A DNA stretch of 64,000 nucleotides from a virus, in the IMG/VR virus record IMGVR_UViG_3300037297_000135, positions 62,001 through 126,000 of that record; one strand, given 5' to 3'. The translations under genes and the position numbers were made by a program. Under the pieces are notes generated by a model. The model searched no databases. It worked only from the letters and a program-made list of their open reading frames with translations, and was not told where the DNA came from. This document shows, one piece after another, positions 18,713 through 27,384 of the stretch. Numbering within the stretch: position 1 is the stretch's first letter; each line of letters starts with the position of its first letter.

Positions 18713-19181
18713 AAGAGATACAACATATGATTATTTAGCGAATATATGCCATGAACTTGTTATGGCGATTCGCAAGCTTAACGATGAAAAAGATTTTGAT
18801 ATAAAATATGCTGATTTGTCAGATGAAGAAAAAAACAGAGTTTCAAATTTAATAAAACGAATTTTATACAATCCAGAAATCACAGCCAAAAAATTACATA
18901 ATGAATGGATTGAAGAAAAAGCAAAAGATGGATGGATATATGGTGAAAAAACAGATAGAGATAAAAAAATACATGCTTGTATGGTTGAATACGAACAACT
19001 TAATTTTTTTCAACAACTAAAAGATAAAATTTTTATTGAAACTGTAAAATTTTATATTGAATATTGGAAACAAGAATTTTTAAATGAAAAAGCATCAATA
19101 AATTATATAAATCGAAAACTTTGGAACAACATCAATTATACAAGATGTAGAACCAAAGAATGGTTGATTGAAACCATATAA
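18705..19181 (+). CDS. RyR-domain protein
   Basis: 158 residues. The segment HNEWIEEKAKDGWIYGEK...HACMVEYEQLNFFQQLKDK matches the RyR repeat (H-x-x-W, GW-x-YG, later Y-x-x-L), a domain found in ryanodine receptors and widely in phages and conflict systems, probably as a ligand- or nucleotide-binding module. It overlaps the HigA-like gene by 8 bases, so they are likely co-translated. It is followed by a structured RNA region. Confidence 0.65.
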   Translation: MDKRDTTYDYLANICHELVMAIRKLNDEKDFDIKYADLSDEEKNRVSNLIKRILYNPEITAKKLHNEWIEEKAKDGWIYGEKTDRDKKIHACMVEYEQLNFFQQLKDKIFIETVKFYIEYWKQEFLNEKASINYINRKLWNNINYTRCRTKEWLIETI

Positions 19182-19206
19182 ATTCAATTTGTATAGACTA
19201 GTTTAC

Positions 19207-19352
19207 AGCTTCACAGTTTTTTTAAACTGAACCAAACATCGTTTTGCATATTTAAAAACGCTACAAATGAGCGTATACAAAATCATATTTCAAACACTTG
19301 ATTTTACTGGATTTCACGGTTCAAAAACTCCAAAATCAAAAACCTTGAAGCT
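19207..19352 (+). ncRNA. Multi-hairpin RNA with possible pseudoknot
   Basis: A closing stem AGCTTCA/TGAAGCT (19207 and 19346) encloses CAGTTT-tttt-AAACTG, GTTTT...AAAAC, ACGCT-acaaatg-AGCGT and TTGATTTT...AAAATCAA (with GGA/TCC inside). TGAACC at 19228 can pair with GGTTCA at 19318 in the loop of the last hairpin. No ORF crosses the region. It lies between two genes of the operon, so it may be a cis element or a processed RNA. Confidence 0.5.
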
Positions 19353-19390
19353 CAGTTATATAGCAAATTCTAAATTTTATGGAGATTCAT

Positions 19391-19996
19391 ATGAAAAAAG
19401 AAACTTTAGATTACAAATTAAAATATTATCCATCAAATATTAAAATATTTCAAAAAAAACCAATTGCATTTTCAAAAGTTTTTGAAAAGGTTATGTTTTT
19501 TAAAGATAGTGACCATGAAAACGAATTCAACAAATTCAAAGGTTCAATTGGGCATATGAACAGGTTTATATCAAGATATGAAAATCTGAAATGGTATGAA
19601 GCTCAAATGAGCATTATTGAGTTGTTGAATGTATATATGTGTCCAGTTGGATGGTTAAGACGATTTGCTTGTATCAATGAAAAATGTAAAAATTTTAAAA
19701 ATGAGGAATGTATAAATTGTTTGGATGATGAAATGAAGATTTTTACATTATATGATACAATGTTTAATTTTACACAAAAAACAACTAAATTTGCTGAAAA
19801 AATATATTCAATAATGAAAAGGATTAAAGCTGAAGAAGATACTGGACTTGATTTTTTGTTTTGTACATTGGTTCGAAATAAATATAAAAAATATTTTGTA
19901 ATGGATGGAAATTCAAGATTGCTTTCATTTGCAATACGTTGTAAAGATAAAAGTAATTTATATGATTCAATTAAATGTTATATAGGGGAGAAATAA
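19391..19996 (+). CDS. ParB/sulfiredoxin-like domain protein with zinc site
   Basis: About 201 residues. The C-terminal KYFVMDGNSRLLSFAIR segment resembles the nucleotide/DNA-handling motif of ParB-like domains (DGNSR). A mid-protein cluster C-I-N-E-K-C...C-I-N-C suggests zinc binding. The start at 19391 follows TGGAGAT. A second ParB-like protein is encoded at 27854 on the other strand. The exact function is unknown. Confidence 0.5.
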   Translation: MKKETLDYKLKYYPSNIKIFQKKPIAFSKVFEKVMFFKDSDHENEFNKFKGSIGHMNRFISRYENLKWYEAQMSIIELLNVYMCPVGWLRRFACINEKCKNFKNEECINCLDDEMKIFTLYDTMFNFTQKTTKFAEKIYSIMKRIKAEEDTGLDFLFCTLVRNKYKKYFVMDGNSRLLSFAIRCKDKSNLYDSIKCYIGEK

Positions 19997-19998
19997 AA

Positions 19999-20490
19999 AT
20001 GAATGAAATTTATAATCATGAACGTAAAAGTGAATTATTTGTTCGTGGAATTGATTACATAGATGTTGCTGTTTCAGGTGTTATGCTTTTTAAAAATCAA
20101 ATATGCATGTTAAAACGCAAAACACCACCTGAAATTAATTCATGGTGCTTGCCAGGTGGCAAGGTGAATCATGATGAAACAGTTCAAGAAGCAATAAAAA
20201 GAGAATTTCAAGAAGAAATAAATGCTGATACTAAAAATTTTAAAATCATAGATATTTTAGGAGTTTCAAATTATATTATTCCAGAAAAAAAATACCATTG
20301 CAATACAACTATTTTTTTAGTCAAATGTACTGGAAATTTTTTAAACAATGAATCTAAAAAACATTCAAAAATTGGATTTTTTGATTTTAATGCATTGCCT
20401 GGTCATATTGCTGCATCATCTAGGGATGCATTGATGTATTATTTCAAATATTTAAATGAAAGGACGAATATTAATGAAACAAGGAATTGA
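19999..20490 (+). CDS. Nudix hydrolase (first of two)
   Basis: 163 residues with a complete Nudix box: GG-K-V-N-H-D-E-T-V-Q-E-A-I-K-R-E-F-Q-E-E. Nudix enzymes hydrolyse nucleoside diphosphate derivatives such as damaged nucleotides, NAD or RNA caps. The ribosome site is AGGGGAGA. It overlaps the second Nudix gene by 17 bases. The substrate cannot be read from the sequence. Confidence 0.85.
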   Translation: MNEIYNHERKSELFVRGIDYIDVAVSGVMLFKNQICMLKRKTPPEINSWCLPGGKVNHDETVQEAIKREFQEEINADTKNFKIIDILGVSNYIIPEKKYHCNTTIFLVKCTGNFLNNESKKHSKIGFFDFNALPGHIAASSRDALMYYFKYLNERTNINETRN

Positions 20491-20923
20491 TTATATTGGT
20501 GTTAGTGTTACAGGATTGCTTTTAAAAGATAAAAAGGTTTTACTTTTATATAGAAACAAATCACCTGAAAAAGATAAATTTGGTTTGATTGGTGGTCGAA
20601 TTGAATTAAATGAAACTGCTGAAGATGCAATTATTCGAGAAACAAAAGAAGAAATTGGAGTAGATATTGAAATTGTTAAAATGTTAGGTGTTACAAATCA
20701 GATAATCAAAAAAGAAGGAACCCATTGGGTTTGTATAAACTATTTGATAAAATTGTGCAATGAAAATGATGAACCAAAAAATATGGAACCAAACACCCAT
20801 AAAGAAATGAAATGGTTTGATTTTAAATATTTGCCAGAAAATTTATCTTTAACAGCACAACAGGCTTTAAATGATTATATGTTGACTATTCCGATTATTC
20901 AAGAATTTTTTAATTTGAAGTGA
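20474..20923 (+). CDS. Nudix hydrolase (second of two)
   Basis: 149 residues with GG-R-I-E-L-N-E-T-A-E-D-A-I-I-R-E-T-K-E-E-I-G, a perfect Nudix box. Both proteins share GIDYI near the start and a D-F...LP segment near the end, so they are diverged duplicates. AAAGGA precedes the ATG inside the first gene. Two tandem enzymes suggest two different nucleotide substrates. Confidence 0.85.
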   Translation: MKQGIDYIGVSVTGLLLKDKKVLLLYRNKSPEKDKFGLIGGRIELNETAEDAIIRETKEEIGVDIEIVKMLGVTNQIIKKEGTHWVCINYLIKLCNENDEPKNMEPNTHKEMKWFDFKYLPENLSLTAQQALNDYMLTIPIIQEFFNLK

Positions 20924-20930
20924 GGTTTTT

Positions 20931-21161
20931 ATGGAAAGTTTTTTAAAATTTTATGATTCAATACGTGAAGAATACGGTTTTTGTTTAAATATTTCACAAT
21001 CTAATATATCTGATTGGAATATTAAAATTGTGTATAAAAAAACACATTCAAGACATGGTGAAACAGTTTTAGATATCCAAAACTGTGATGTTGAATATGT
21101 TTTTGCAAAAGCACAGGTTTTGTTGAAAGAATATATGAAAGATATATATGGAGGATATTAA
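20931..21161 (+). CDS. Hypothetical protein
   Basis: 76 residues, soluble, with mixed alpha/beta composition and an opening helix FLKFYDSIREEYG. It has two cysteines but no metal cluster. It sits 7 bases behind the Nudix pair and abuts the next gene. Not recognised. Confidence 0.55.
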   Translation: MESFLKFYDSIREEYGFCLNISQSNISDWNIKIVYKKTHSRHGETVLDIQNCDVEYVFAKAQVLLKEYMKDIYGGY

Positions 21162-21162
21162 A

Positions 21163-21501
21163 ATGGAATGTCATTCTTGTAGAAAACAAGATTTAAATTT
21201 TTACAATACTTTGTGTGTTGATTGTTTTAACAAATTAAAGAATAAACAAGACAAAGATTTCAAATATATAAAAGATGCATGGTCAAATCCATATCATTGT
21301 TTGAATGCTATTTTAACATATTTAAAAATATGTGACAAAGCATTTTACGATGAAGTTGAACCTAAAAAAGACGATGAACATTTTTTCAATGAGCTTGCAG
21401 ATTTACATATACTTTTGGAAGTTTATTTTTCAAAAAATGATTATCAAAAAATATTAAAAAATAGAAAAGCAAAATTCATACAAAAAATAAAAGAGGATTA
21501 A
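21163..21501 (+). CDS. Hypothetical protein with N-terminal zinc knuckle
   Basis: About 112 residues beginning MECHSCRK, with C-V-D-C 17 residues on, forming a four-Cys zinc ribbon. The rest is helical with an acidic stretch. The ATG at 21163 is preceded by GGAGG. Function unknown. Confidence 0.55.
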   Translation: MECHSCRKQDLNFYNTLCVDCFNKLKNKQDKDFKYIKDAWSNPYHCLNAILTYLKICDKAFYDEVEPKKDDEHFFNELADLHILLEVYFSKNDYQKILKNRKAKFIQKIKED

Positions 21502-21505
21502 AAAA

Positions 21506-21592
21506 ATGGATGACCATACAGATGCTACTTTAAAATTAATATGTTGTATTTTAGCAATCATATTTGGTGCAATATTACATAAATGTACTTGA
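21506..21592 (+). CDS. Membrane micro-protein
   Basis: 28 residues with a central hydrophobic run (LICCILAIIFGAIL). GAGGA lies about 10 bases before the ATG and the frame ends just before the tRNA pair. Translation is plausible but the ORF is too short to be sure. Confidence 0.35.
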   Translation: MDDHTDATLKLICCILAIIFGAILHKCT

Positions 21593-21597
21593 ATTAT

Positions 21598-21671
21598 GTG
21601 GGTATAGCTTAATTGGACAAAGCAATAGATTTCTAATCTATTGAATGGGGGTTCGAATCCCTTTACCCATA
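21598..21671 (+). tRNA. tRNA-Arg (anticodon UCU)
   Basis: Full cloverleaf: acceptor GTGGGTA/TACCCAT, D stem GCTT/AAGC, anticodon arm ATAGA-TTTCTAA-TCTAT and T loop TTCGAAT. CCA is not encoded. It reads AGA, a codon used heavily in this AT-rich genome. Confidence 0.9.
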
Positions 21672-21675
21672 TTGA

Positions 21676-21749
21676 GCGAGTGTATTCGAATTGGCATAGA
21701 AAACGGATTTAAAATCCGTGTTTTGAGGGTTCAAATCCCTCCACTCGTA
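21676..21749 (+). tRNA. tRNA-Leu (anticodon UAA) with unusually short variable arm
   Basis: Acceptor GCGAGTG/CACTCGT, D region with the tRNA-Leu-like CGAATTGGCA, anticodon arm ACGGA-TTTAAAA-TCCGT and T arm GAGGG-TTCAAAT-CCCTC. Only five bases (GTTTT) lie between the anticodon and T stems, whereas leucine tRNAs normally carry a long class II arm. CCA is not encoded. Confidence 0.8.
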
Positions 21750-21795
21750 TTAATTAAATTGAAAGGAATTATATTTTTTAGAGGATTAATTAGTT

Positions 21796-22545
21796 ATGAA
21801 AACAAATATTTTATACAATGAAGATTGTTTAATTGGTATGCAAAAAATAGAAAACAAATCAATCGATTGTATTTTTTGTGATTTGCCTTTTGGTATAACA
21901 AAAAACAAATGGGATAATATAATTGATTTTGATTTGCTTTGGAATCAATACAAAAGAATAATAAAAGATAGGGGCATTATATTATTGTTTGCTTCTACAC
22001 CTTTTAACTACATGTTATATAATTCAAATCCAAAAATGTTTAAATATGAAATCATAATTGAATATTCTCAACCAACAGGGTTTTTAAATGCAAATAAAAG
22101 GCCTTTAGTTTCACATGGTTATATTATGGTGTTTTACAAAAAACTTCCTATATATAATCCAATTAAAACAACAGGTCACAAAAAAAAATCAGTTCCAAAT
22201 AGAATTGTAAACAGTGAAAATTATAATTATTGCAAATCAAATTCATACTGTAGTACTGAAAGATATCCAACAACTATTCAAAGATATGCAAAACCAACAT
22301 ATCCAAAACATCCAACTGAAAAACCATTTGAGTTATGTGAAGATATAATTAAAACATATACAAACAAAAATGATATTGTTTTAGACAATTGTTTTGGTTC
22401 TGGTACAATTCCTTTAGCTTGTTTAAAAAATGGACGAAAATATATAGGTTTTGAAATTAAAAAAAAATATTATGATATAGCGTATGATAGATTGCTTGAA
22501 TTTAAAAGGATTTATATAGATATGGTGAATAAAACAAATGAATAA
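21796..22545 (+). CDS. DNA methyltransferase (N4/N6, beta-class layout)
   Basis: The 249-residue protein has the catalytic box D-L-P-F (variant of DPPY) near residue 30. A short target region follows, then the SAM-binding motif LDNCFGSGTIPLACLKNGRKYIGFEI near the C terminus. TEKP before it fits too. The order (catalytic box first, FGSGT last) is that of the beta group. It is an orphan without a restriction enzyme nearby, so it probably protects phage DNA or regulates. It is followed by a terminator. Confidence 0.85.
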   Translation: MKTNILYNEDCLIGMQKIENKSIDCIFCDLPFGITKNKWDNIIDFDLLWNQYKRIIKDRGIILLFASTPFNYMLYNSNPKMFKYEIIIEYSQPTGFLNANKRPLVSHGYIMVFYKKLPIYNPIKTTGHKKKSVPNRIVNSENYNYCKSNSYCSTERYPTTIQRYAKPTYPKHPTEKPFELCEDIIKTYTNKNDIVLDNCFGSGTIPLACLKNGRKYIGFEIKKKYYDIAYDRLLEFKRIYIDMVNKTNE

Positions 22546-22547
22546 AT

Positions 22548-22585
22548 AAAATAACCTAACATCTTTAAAGATATTAGGCTATTTT
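22548..22585 (+). terminator. Hairpin terminator after the methyltransferase gene
   Basis: AAAATA...CCTAA...ATCTT pairs with AAGAT...TTAGG...TATTTT, giving a long stem with two single mismatches and a short T run. The gap to the next gene has another weak stem, AGATTTT...AAAATCT (about 22700-22727). Confidence 0.65.
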
Positions 22586-22748
22586 ACATAATAAATTGGC
22601 TTTTTAAACAATTTGTTTTTCATCTTTCCATTTTTATTATATATTAAATTATTTTATTTGTAAATGTTATTAAAGAAATTTATTAAAAATTTTAATAACA
22701 GATTTTTATTTTATTTTTATTAAAATCTATTTTAATAGGGGATTAATT

Positions 22749-25700
22749 ATGAAAACATATACTGTATTTCATCTTCATGATGAACATTCAAATTGCAATG
22801 GTTATTATGATTCAATTACACCATTTAAGGAATATTTAAAACTTGCAAAAGCTCAAAATATGAATGCAATTGCCTTATCGAATCATGGCAATATCTTTGA
22901 ATGGGTTCAAAAAAAACAGGCCTGCGATAAATTAAATATTAAATATATACATGGTATTGAAACTTATATGGATATAATTGATATGGGTAAACAATCATTT
23001 CATATAGGTCTTTATGCGAAAAATTATGATGGTGTTATGGAATTGAATAGACTTGCTTCAAAATCAACTTTAAAAGATGGTCATTTTTACAAAACTCCTA
23101 GGATTTATTTTTCTGAACTTAAACAAACTAGTAAAAACATAATCATTACTACTGCTTGTTTACAAAGTGCATTATGGCAATTAAGAAAATTTGAAAATTT
23201 TACAAATGAAATTTTAGAATTTTTATCAAGTATATCTGATAGAAGCTTTCTTGAAATACAATATCACAATCATATCGAACAAATCGAATACAATAAACTT
23301 CTTTTATCATATTCAAAAAAATACAAAATCCCTTTAATTGCTGGAACTGATACTCATAGTGCAAATTCATATTATGCTGAATGTAGAAAAATACTTCAAA
23401 AATCAAATAATTCATATTATGGTAATGAAGATAGTTTCGATTTAACCTGGAAGACATATGATGAATTGATTGAATGTTTTAAACAACAAAATTCAATACC
23501 AGAAATTGAATTTTTAAAAGCAATTGAGAATACAAATGTTTTAGCTAATATGGTTGAACCATTTGAATTGAATTATGAATTTAAATATCCAGGATTATAT
23601 AAAAATCCTAAAGAAAAATTTTTAGCTGCTGTAGATAGAAATTATAAAACCAAATTAAATAAAGGCATAATAAAAGAAAATCAGGAATATATTGATAGGC
23701 AAAAAGAAGAACTTGAAGCAATTGAAAAACAAGGAATGGAAAGCTTTTTATATTTTATGCATGAATTAGTTGAATATTGTAAAAAAAACAATATTATATA
23801 TGGAAGATGTCGTGGTTCTGTAGGTGGTAGTTTGATTGCATATATACTTGATATTATAGACCTTGACCCAATTAAATTCAAAACCATTTTTTCAAGATTT
23901 TGTAATGCTGACAGAATATCTTTAGCTGATATAGATATTGATTTTGCACCTGAAGACAGGGGGAAAATATATAAATATATAATTAATCGTTTTACAACCC
24001 GAAATACTGCATATATATCACAATTTGGTAAATTAAAAGACCGTGGAACATTAGATGTTTTAGGTCGTGGATTAGATATGCCTTTAGATGAAATTAAAAT
24101 CATCAAAGATGAATATGAAACATTGCTTTTTGATTATAAAAAAATCATTCAAGAATCTATAAACCTGGAAGAACATAAAATAGAAAATGATATAGATAAC
24201 CATGAAAAATTTGTTGTAATAATTAATGATATTATTATTATAGCAAAATTAAACATATTATATGATAACTATATCAAGTTAAAGGAAAAATATAAAGATG
24301 TGTTTTATTATTTTGATGGGCTTAAAAATACTATTATCTCAAAAGGCAATCATCCTGCTGGAATAATTGGTTCTCCAATTGATTTAATTCAACATATTGG
24401 AGTTTGGTACAAAGATGGAGATGAAAACTTTCCTGTTTCTGTTTGTTCAATGAAACCTATTGAATCTTTAAATTTTTGCAAATTTGATATCTTAGGTTTG
24501 AAAATGATGGGAATAATCAAAGATACATATAAAGATATAGGAATAAAATATCATAAGTCTCACGAAATGAATTGGGAAGATAAAAATATATTTGATGAAA
24601 TCATTCAATCAAAAGTTGGATGTTTTCAGTTCGAAGGAGAATATGCATTTGAACAATTGAAAAAATTCAAACCTCGAAATATATTTGATATTACGCTTGT
24701 TACTGCTGCCATTCGTCCATCAGGTGCTAGTTATCGCGATAAGCTCTTAAACCGTGAATTCAATCGAAATCCATCTAAAGAAATTGATGAATTGTTAGTT
24801 GATAATTATGGATATATTGTTTATCAAGAAGATACAATCAAATTTCTTCAACAATTTTGTGGGTTTTCAGGAAGTGAAGCAGATACAATCCGTAGAGCAA
24901 TAGGAAAAAAACTTTTAGATGTGATAAAAGATAATACAGAAAAAATAACAAAAGGATATCAATCAACTTTAAAAAAGGATTTTGAAACAGCAAAAAAAGA
25001 AATTACAGAATTTTTAAAAATGTTAATCAATGCATCTAGATATCAATTTGGATACAATCATGCATTAGGATATACTTTGAATACATGTACAGGTATATAT
25101 TTAAGACATTATCATCCTGTTTCATTTGTCAAATCATATTTAAATCGTGCTGATAAAAATGAAGATTATGTAGATGGTTTTAATTTAGCTCAATTAAAAG
25201 GCATTAAAATTGAAAGTATTTGTTTCAAATATTCATATGGCAAATACATATACGATGAAAACACTAAAACCATGTATAAAGGTTTGAAATCAGTGAAATA
25301 TATAAACAATATTTCAGATGAAATTTTAAATGATTTATACAATCAAAAATACCAAAATATTTCAGATGTTTTTGAACGTTTTTTAAATCACTTTAATAAA
25401 AAACAAATTGGAATTTTGATTGATTTAAATTATTTCAAAAATTTTGGGAACCCAAATTATTTAACTGAATGTTTTAAAATATTTCAAAAATATTTTGGCA
25501 AAAAACAATTCAAAAAAGATGCATTGCTTGAAATTGAAAAGACCTGGTTTGAAAAAATACCTCATAAAAAAACCGATAAATTGTATAAGGGATTTGATTC
25601 AAAAGATTTGATTAACTATATAATCAAAAATGCATTAACAAAAAAATCATATGATTATTTCGATTTGTTGAAAAAAGAATTTGAATATTTTGGATATGTG

Positions 25701-25955
25701 CATACAAAATTAAAAGCCCATAAAGATTTGGTTATGGTTTTAGATATAAAAATTAAAAATTCTGTTAGAGTTCATGTTTGTTACGTAAATTCTGGTGTTC
25801 ATAAAACTTATACAATCTATAAAAATAAATTTTATAAACACCAGAACTATGACAACATATATTTTAATCCAAGATTTAAAATTTTTGACTTAATATACAT
25901 TAAGTCAATTGAAACAAATAAATATGGTACTTTTTTAAACAGCTTCATGTTTTGA
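22749..25955 (+). CDS. dnaE: DNA polymerase III alpha subunit (family C)
   Basis: The 1068-residue protein begins with a PHP domain (FHLHDEHSN, later SNHGN and TDTHS). It has the family C catalytic aspartates in SLADIDIDFAPEDRG (about residue 392) and KFDILGLKMMG (about 578), with GCFQFEGEYAF and AAIRPSGAS in the palm and fingers. No exonuclease insert is present, so it is DnaE-like, not PolC. With helicase, primase and SSB-like protein the phage carries most of a fork. It has its own AGGGGATT leader. Its 3' end overlaps the convergent integrase by 21 bases. Confidence 0.9.
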   Translation: MKTYTVFHLHDEHSNCNGYYDSITPFKEYLKLAKAQNMNAIALSNHGNIFEWVQKKQACDKLNIKYIHGIETYMDIIDMGKQSFHIGLYAKNYDGVMELNRLASKSTLKDGHFYKTPRIYFSELKQTSKNIIITTACLQSALWQLRKFENFTNEILEFLSSISDRSFLEIQYHNHIEQIEYNKLLLSYSKKYKIPLIAGTDTHSANSYYAECRKILQKSNNSYYGNEDSFDLTWKTYDELIECFKQQNSIPEIEFLKAIENTNVLANMVEPFELNYEFKYPGLYKNPKEKFLAAVDRNYKTKLNKGIIKENQEYIDRQKEELEAIEKQGMESFLYFMHELVEYCKKNNIIYGRCRGSVGGSLIAYILDIIDLDPIKFKTIFSRFCNADRISLADIDIDFAPEDRGKIYKYIINRFTTRNTAYISQFGKLKDRGTLDVLGRGLDMPLDEIKIIKDEYETLLFDYKKIIQESINLEEHKIENDIDNHEKFVVIINDIIIIAKLNILYDNYIKLKEKYKDVFYYFDGLKNTIISKGNHPAGIIGSPIDLIQHIGVWYKDGDENFPVSVCSMKPIESLNFCKFDILGLKMMGIIKDTYKDIGIKYHKSHEMNWEDKNIFDEIIQSKVGCFQFEGEYAFEQLKKFKPRNIFDITLVTAAIRPSGASYRDKLLNREFNRNPSKEIDELLVDNYGYIVYQEDTIKFLQQFCGFSGSEADTIRRAIGKKLLDVIKDNTEKITKGYQSTLKKDFETAKKEITEFLKMLINASRYQFGYNHALGYTLNTCTGIYLRHYHPVSFVKSYLNRADKNEDYVDGFNLAQLKGIKIESICFKYSYGKYIYDENTKTMYKGLKSVKYINNISDEILNDLYNQKYQNISDVFERFLNHFNKKQIGILIDLNYFKNFGNPNYLTECFKIFQKYFGKKQFKKDALLEIEKTWFEKIPHKKTDKLYKGFDSKDLINYIIKNALTKKSYDYFDLLKKEFEYFGYVHTKLKAHKDLVMVLDIKIKNSVRVHVCYVNSGVHKTYTIYKNKFYKHQNYDNIYFNPRFKIFDLIYIKSIETNKYGTFLNSFMF

Positions 25956-26801
25956 ATTTAATTTTTCTAAAATACTCTTTGAATTGGTTGAAACATACAA
26001 CTTAGTAGTTTCAATACTACTATGCCCTAAAACATCTTGTAATTCAAACACATTAAGTATATCACTGTTGTCACTTGCAAATTTACGCCTTGTTGAATGA
26101 ACACACACTTCAAAAGGCTTTAAAGCTTTATTCAAAGTTGATTTATTCATGGGTTTGTTTTTACTAAATCGCCCAAAAAAAACATAGTTGTTTGGACTTA
26201 ACTTTTGTTCCTTTATCCAATTTTGAAGTTTTTCAAAAATATAATCCTTAAAATATAAAATCCTTACATTTTCACCTTTACCAATTAATAAACCTGTTTT
26301 AACAACATCTTTAACTTTTAAATTTAAAAGCTCTTTTTTCCTCATTCCAGTATAAACTAATGTTTCAACCATTAATTTATTTTTTTCTGAAATATTTGAA
26401 TTTAATATTTTTTCAAATATTTTTTTAGGCATAGGCATTTTTTTTGATTTTGGTATGTTGATATATGGTGTTTTAATTATATTTTTTGACAAATATCTTT
26501 CTTTTGTCAAAAAATTCATAAAATCTTTTAATACAATGAATTTATATTTTATTGTTGTATTTTTGTTTCTTAAAACATTCCTGCAATGCAATATATATTC
26601 ATTGTTACAAAATTCCTTTCCTTGTGTGATTAACAATTCTATATATTCTATAAAACTGTTAATCACACTTGTATATGTTTTTATAGACTCAATTGAAGCA
26701 CCAAAAACTTCTTTTGTATTTATATATTTTGTCAAATATTTCTGTTTTTTTGAAACTAATTTTTCCATTATGATTTCAATATCTGTTTTTTCTTTTTCCA
26801 T
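25935..26801 (-). CDS. int: Tyrosine recombinase / integrase
   Basis: The 288-residue protein has an N-terminal SAM-like core-binding region and the catalytic set in order: VYTGMRKKELL (Arg), GKGENVRIL (Lys), HSTRRKF (His-x-x-Arg), LGHSSIETTKLYVS (His and the nucleophile Tyr). It could integrate the phage or resolve genome dimers. No attachment-site repeat was recognised beside it. It is the last gene of the long minus-strand block, converging on the polymerase gene. Confidence 0.85.
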   Translation of the reverse strand: MEKEKTDIEIIMEKLVSKKQKYLTKYINTKEVFGASIESIKTYTSVINSFIEYIELLITQGKEFCNNEYILHCRNVLRNKNTTIKYKFIVLKDFMNFLTKERYLSKNIIKTPYINIPKSKKMPMPKKIFEKILNSNISEKNKLMVETLVYTGMRKKELLNLKVKDVVKTGLLIGKGENVRILYFKDYIFEKLQNWIKEQKLSPNNYVFFGRFSKNKPMNKSTLNKALKPFEVCVHSTRRKFASDNSDILNVFELQDVLGHSSIETTKLYVSTNSKSILEKLNSKHEAV

Positions 26802-27027
26802 TTTTAACCCTCCTAAAAATATAAAATGTTAATTCAACAATTGTTGCTATTATAAAAAATGAAATTAAAATCCATAAAAAACTTTGTTCTTTGTAAAAGA
26901 ATATTTTACCTATACCACTAAAAAATATTCCACTAATCAAATATATTGCAATTTTTTGTATATTTTTGCTTTTTTTAAATTTTTTAGCATTTTCAAAAAG
27001 TCCATATCTTATGTTATCAATCTTCAT
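26776..27027 (-). CDS. Small membrane protein
   Basis: 83 residues with two hydrophobic helices (about 26-44 and 51-69) and basic ends. It overlaps the integrase start by 26 bases and the next upstream gene by 11 bases, i.e. it is in the same operon. Function unknown. Confidence 0.6.
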   Translation of the reverse strand: MKIDNIRYGLFENAKKFKKSKNIQKIAIYLISGIFFSGIGKIFFYKEQSFLWILISFFIIATIVELTFYIFRRVKNGKRKNRY

Positions 27028-27280
27028 TTTTATTCATCCTCCAATTGCATTTATTTATATCTTCAATTTTATTAGTTTTCAACCATTTTTTAAAATCATC
27101 AGTCAAGTAAAATTTACTTCCACCCATCAATTTATTTTCTTTATACACCACATTTTTTTCTATCAGCAAATCTCTAACTACACTCATTGTATATACATCT
27201 TTTCCAAAATCCTCTATTGTTCCATATTCATTTTCTTGAATTTTTTTTACTGCATTCATACTATTTTCACCAAATACCAT
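27017..27280 (-). CDS. Hypothetical protein, possible winged helix
   Basis: About 87 residues beginning MVFGENS. This start is chosen because GGAGG stands 7 bases before it and it overlaps the upstream stop (TAATG). The middle (YTMSVVRDLLIEKNVVYKENK) followed by SKFYLTDDFKKWL could form a winged helix, but this is uncertain. Confidence 0.5.
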   Translation of the reverse strand: MVFGENSMNAVKKIQENEYGTIEDFGKDVYTMSVVRDLLIEKNVVYKENKLMGGSKFYLTDDFKKWLKTNKIEDINKCNWRMNKNED

Positions 27281-27384
27281 TATATCCTCCATCCATATTT
27301 TTTTGAATCTTTTTTTTCAAATATATCATGCACATTTTTTAACACACATATCCCAAAAATCCATATAAAAAAAAACACAATCAT
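27280..27384 (-). CDS. Membrane micro-protein
   Basis: 34 residues: a hydrophobic aromatic first half (VFFFIWIFGIC) and a charged tail. Its stop TAA overlaps the ATG of the next gene by one base, and it fills the only gap between two operon genes, which supports translation. Confidence 0.4.
   Translation of the reverse strand: MIVFFFIWIFGICVLKNVHDIFEKKDSKKYGWRI

Noticed and set aside
21796-22545. Complete restriction-modification system
   Set aside because: Only the methyltransferase is present; no nuclease or specificity gene is adjacent.
25935-26801. Attachment-site repeats beside the integrase
   Set aside because: No direct repeat or tRNA-end match was seen in the flanking sequence; the gene overlaps its neighbours on both sides.
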